Shown here one piece after another: positions 6,066-6,611 of a DNA stretch of 6,611 nt. A program made the translations under genes and the position numbers. Origin of the DNA: CAZWUZ01 sp964637655 [NCBI: uncultured bacterium] (lineage in GTDB: Bacteria; DAOPZR01); contig CAZWUZ010000212.1 in assembly GCA_964637655.1 (NCBI GenBank), positions 1 through 6,611 on the forward strand, in the 5' to 3' direction. The notes under the pieces were generated by a model. The model searched no databases. It saw only the letters and a list, made by a program, of their open reading frames with translations, and was not told where the DNA came from. How positions within the stretch are numbered: position 1 is the stretch's first letter; every line of letters starts with the position of its first letter.

Positions 6066-6094
6066 ATTATACTGTAATTTCGTACACCTGTCAA
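6066..6094 (-). promoter_or_regulatory. Perfect-consensus sigma70-type promoter of the operon
   Basis: On the minus strand TTGACA (6094-6089) is separated by exactly 17 bp from TATAAT (6071-6066), the full housekeeping consensus. Transcription should start near 6059, giving a leader of about 30 bases before the regulator's ATG. A promoter this strong fits a gene set held down by a repressor. It is the only convincing promoter in the window and probably serves the whole operon. Confidence 0.85.
6070..6088 (-). promoter_or_regulatory. LexA-like operator 1, filling the -35/-10 spacer
   Basis: The minus strand reads GGTGTA-N7-ACAGTA, with the core GTGTACGAAATTACAG (GTGT-N8-ACAG). It occupies the whole 17-bp spacer and the first two bases of the -10 hexamer. 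Binding here would directly exclude RNA polymerase. It shares its six-base ends exactly with the box at 6044-6062. Confidence 0.72.
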
Positions 6095-6245
6095 GGGCGC
6101 GCCGCTGGCATTTTGCTAACTTCCTGCCGCTCCGGATAATGTATGCGAGGGATTGGCGGCGGTTGACAGGGCCTTGTCGCCGCGCCGGTATGGCCTTCCC
6201 GAAAACCGGTCCGGATGCATCCGGGGGAATCAGGTCAGGTCACTT
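6095..6245. other. Intergenic stretch without a gene
   Basis: I see no supported gene on either strand. Contents: a perfect 14-bp palindrome at 6211-6224 and a short tandem CAGGT repeat at 6231-6240. The rest is upstream DNA of the operon promoter. Weak open frames here are shadows with no homology. Confidence 0.6.
6211..6224. repeat. 14-bp perfect palindrome
   Basis: CCGGATGCATCCGG reads identically on both strands with no loop. It lies about 120 bp upstream of the -35 hexamer. It has no T-run, so it is not a terminator; it could be a dimer binding site or chance. Confidence 0.5.
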
Positions 6246-6280
6246 CAATAAAAGGCCGCTTCCTCATACGAGAAAACGGC
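6246..6280 (-). terminator. Intrinsic terminator ending the upstream transcript
   Basis: On the minus strand an 11-bp stem (6280-6270 pairing with 6265-6255, including two G-U pairs) closes a four-base GTAT loop and is followed by CCTTTTATT. This is a standard Rho-independent terminator for minus-strand transcription. It separates the PIN gene and ligase remnant from the operon. The remnant's stop codon (6266-6264) spans the loop and the 3' arm. Confidence 0.72.
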
Positions 6281-6368
6281 AGTTCTGATCCATATTGGCT
6301 CCCCGGACCTCACCATAGACAGAACCTTCAGCATAATTCTTGCGGTCGATTTTGCCGGTCGGGGTACT
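6264..6368 (-). pseudogene. C-terminal remnant of an acyl-AMP ligase / acyl-CoA synthetase
   Basis: In one minus-strand frame, STPTGKIDRKNY is followed by about 22 residues and a TGA stop. TPTGKIDRK is the A10 motif of the ANL superfamily (acyl-CoA synthetases, acyl-ACP ligases and NRPS adenylation domains); its lysine makes the adenylate. The motif normally sits close to the protein's end, as here. Everything upstream of the motif is missing: within about 10 bp the sequence becomes the end of a PIN-domain gene in a different frame, and the ligase frame there shows no adenylation motifs. So about 95% of a gene of 500 or more codons has been lost. It has the same orientation as the lipid operon and may once have supplied its starter unit; that link is inference. 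Confidence 0.72.
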
Positions 6369-6370
6369 GA

Positions 6371-6380
6371 CTGATATCAG
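6371..6380. repeat. 10-bp palindrome at the PIN gene / ligase remnant junction
   Basis: CTGATATCAG is a perfect palindrome. It contains the PIN gene's TGA stop and lies immediately before the ligase remnant, so it marks the probable breakpoint. Chance occurrence is possible. Confidence 0.35.
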
Positions 6381-6611
6381 GGAAGCAGGAACTCGTCGAC
6401 AAAATCGCGCGGCGACATAATCCGCACATACGGCAATCCGTGCCGGCGCAATTGCTGAGCGGTGAGGTCAAGAAGGTGCCGGTCACCGCTCACGATAATC
6501 CTGGCCCTGGCGGCAGAGGCGACAGCAAGACAGGCAGTATCGGCAGCATGCGTACTGACCGTAACAGTTCGCGTTGCCCGCACCGTGGTCGCCTGATGGA
6601 TGATCGTCCTG
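6377..6611 (-). CDS. PIN-domain protein, probable toxin-type ribonuclease (N-terminal part outside the window)
   Basis: The last 78 residues are visible. The frame remains open to the window edge, so the in-frame GTG at 6583 is not the likely start. The pattern STHAADTACLAVASAARARI (about 20-39) followed by IVSGDRHLLDL (40-50) matches the C-terminal half of PIN domains. Here the Asp of AADT and the Asp of SGD are metal-site acids. The ending VRIMSPRDFVDEFL is the usual final strand and helix of the PIN family annotated as putative toxin components (COG1569-like). Such proteins are Mg-dependent RNases, often encoded with a small antitoxin. Any antitoxin would lie to the right, outside the window. 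The gene ends within about 10 bp of a truncated ligase gene, suggesting it arrived by rearrangement. The full active site cannot be checked. Confidence 0.75.
   Translation of the reverse strand, partial: RTIIHQATTVRATRTVTVSTHAADTACLAVASAARARIIVSGDRHLLDLTAQQLRRHGLPYVRIMSPRDFVDEFLLP

Noticed and set aside
6163-6191. Plus-strand TTGACA at 6163 as a second promoter
   Set aside because: No acceptable -10 hexamer lies 16-18 bp downstream, and it would point into the antisense strand of the operon promoter.
1-6611. CRISPR array, tRNA, rRNA or intact insertion sequence
   Set aside because: No repeat-spacer pattern, no tRNA-like cloverleaf or rRNA sequence noticed, and no inverted-repeat-flanked active transposase.

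Overview
The window is a GC-rich bacterial segment whose genes are all read from the minus strand. It holds most of one tightly packed operon for a type II (discrete-enzyme) fatty-acid or polyketide pathway. A single lead regulator sits at the right-hand end and transcription runs right to left. The taxon cannot be fixed from the sequence. GTG starts, Shine-Dalgarno sequences and a sigma70-type promoter point to an ordinary, probably Gram-negative bacterium; a PVC-group or similar environmental lineage is only a guess.

Right edge (6611 to about 6246): the 3' part of a PIN-domain gene. It abuts, within about 10 bp, a 35-codon remnant of the extreme C-terminus of an acyl-AMP ligase carrying the A10 motif TPTGKIDRK. 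An intrinsic terminator overlaps the remnant's stop codon. Next come about 150 bp without a gene (holding a 14-bp palindrome) and a perfect-consensus promoter, TTGACA-17 bp-TATAAT. Two near-identical 19-bp LexA-like boxes lie in that promoter: one fills the spacer, the other covers the predicted transcription start.

Lead gene (6029 to 5373): a 218-residue protein with the winged-helix DNA-binding domain of LexA at its N-terminus. Its C-terminal half reads as an IS200/RAYT-type Y1 transposase domain in which the HUH histidines and the catalytic tyrosine are all replaced. The LexA peptidase domain is absent. This looks like a domesticated, catalytically dead transposase domain reused in a repressor, and it is the most unusual thing here.

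Operon body (5373 to the left edge), in transcription order: a four-helix membrane protein of unknown function; a FabZ-type hotdog dehydratase; a short KS-like protein lacking the catalytic residues (chain-length-factor type); a complete FabF-type ketosynthase with Cys-His-Lys-His; a FabG-type ketoreductase; a nitroreductase-family flavoprotein; an acyl carrier protein with a C-terminal extension of about 55 residues; and a second FabG-type SDR cut by the window edge. Junctions overlap by 1 to 8 bases, apart from one 13-base gap, so the genes are probably co-transcribed and translationally coupled.

Inferred working model: the ACP carries the growing chain; the KS and its dead partner condense; the ketoreductases and dehydratase process the beta-carbon; the flavoprotein performs an undefined redox step. 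The LexA-Y1 protein controls its own promoter and thereby the pathway. The product cannot be deduced. The set of KS, KS-like partner, dehydratase, ketoreductase and ACP beside a ligase relic resembles accessory FAS-II loci such as aryl-polyene-like clusters, but no acyltransferase or other product-specific gene is visible.
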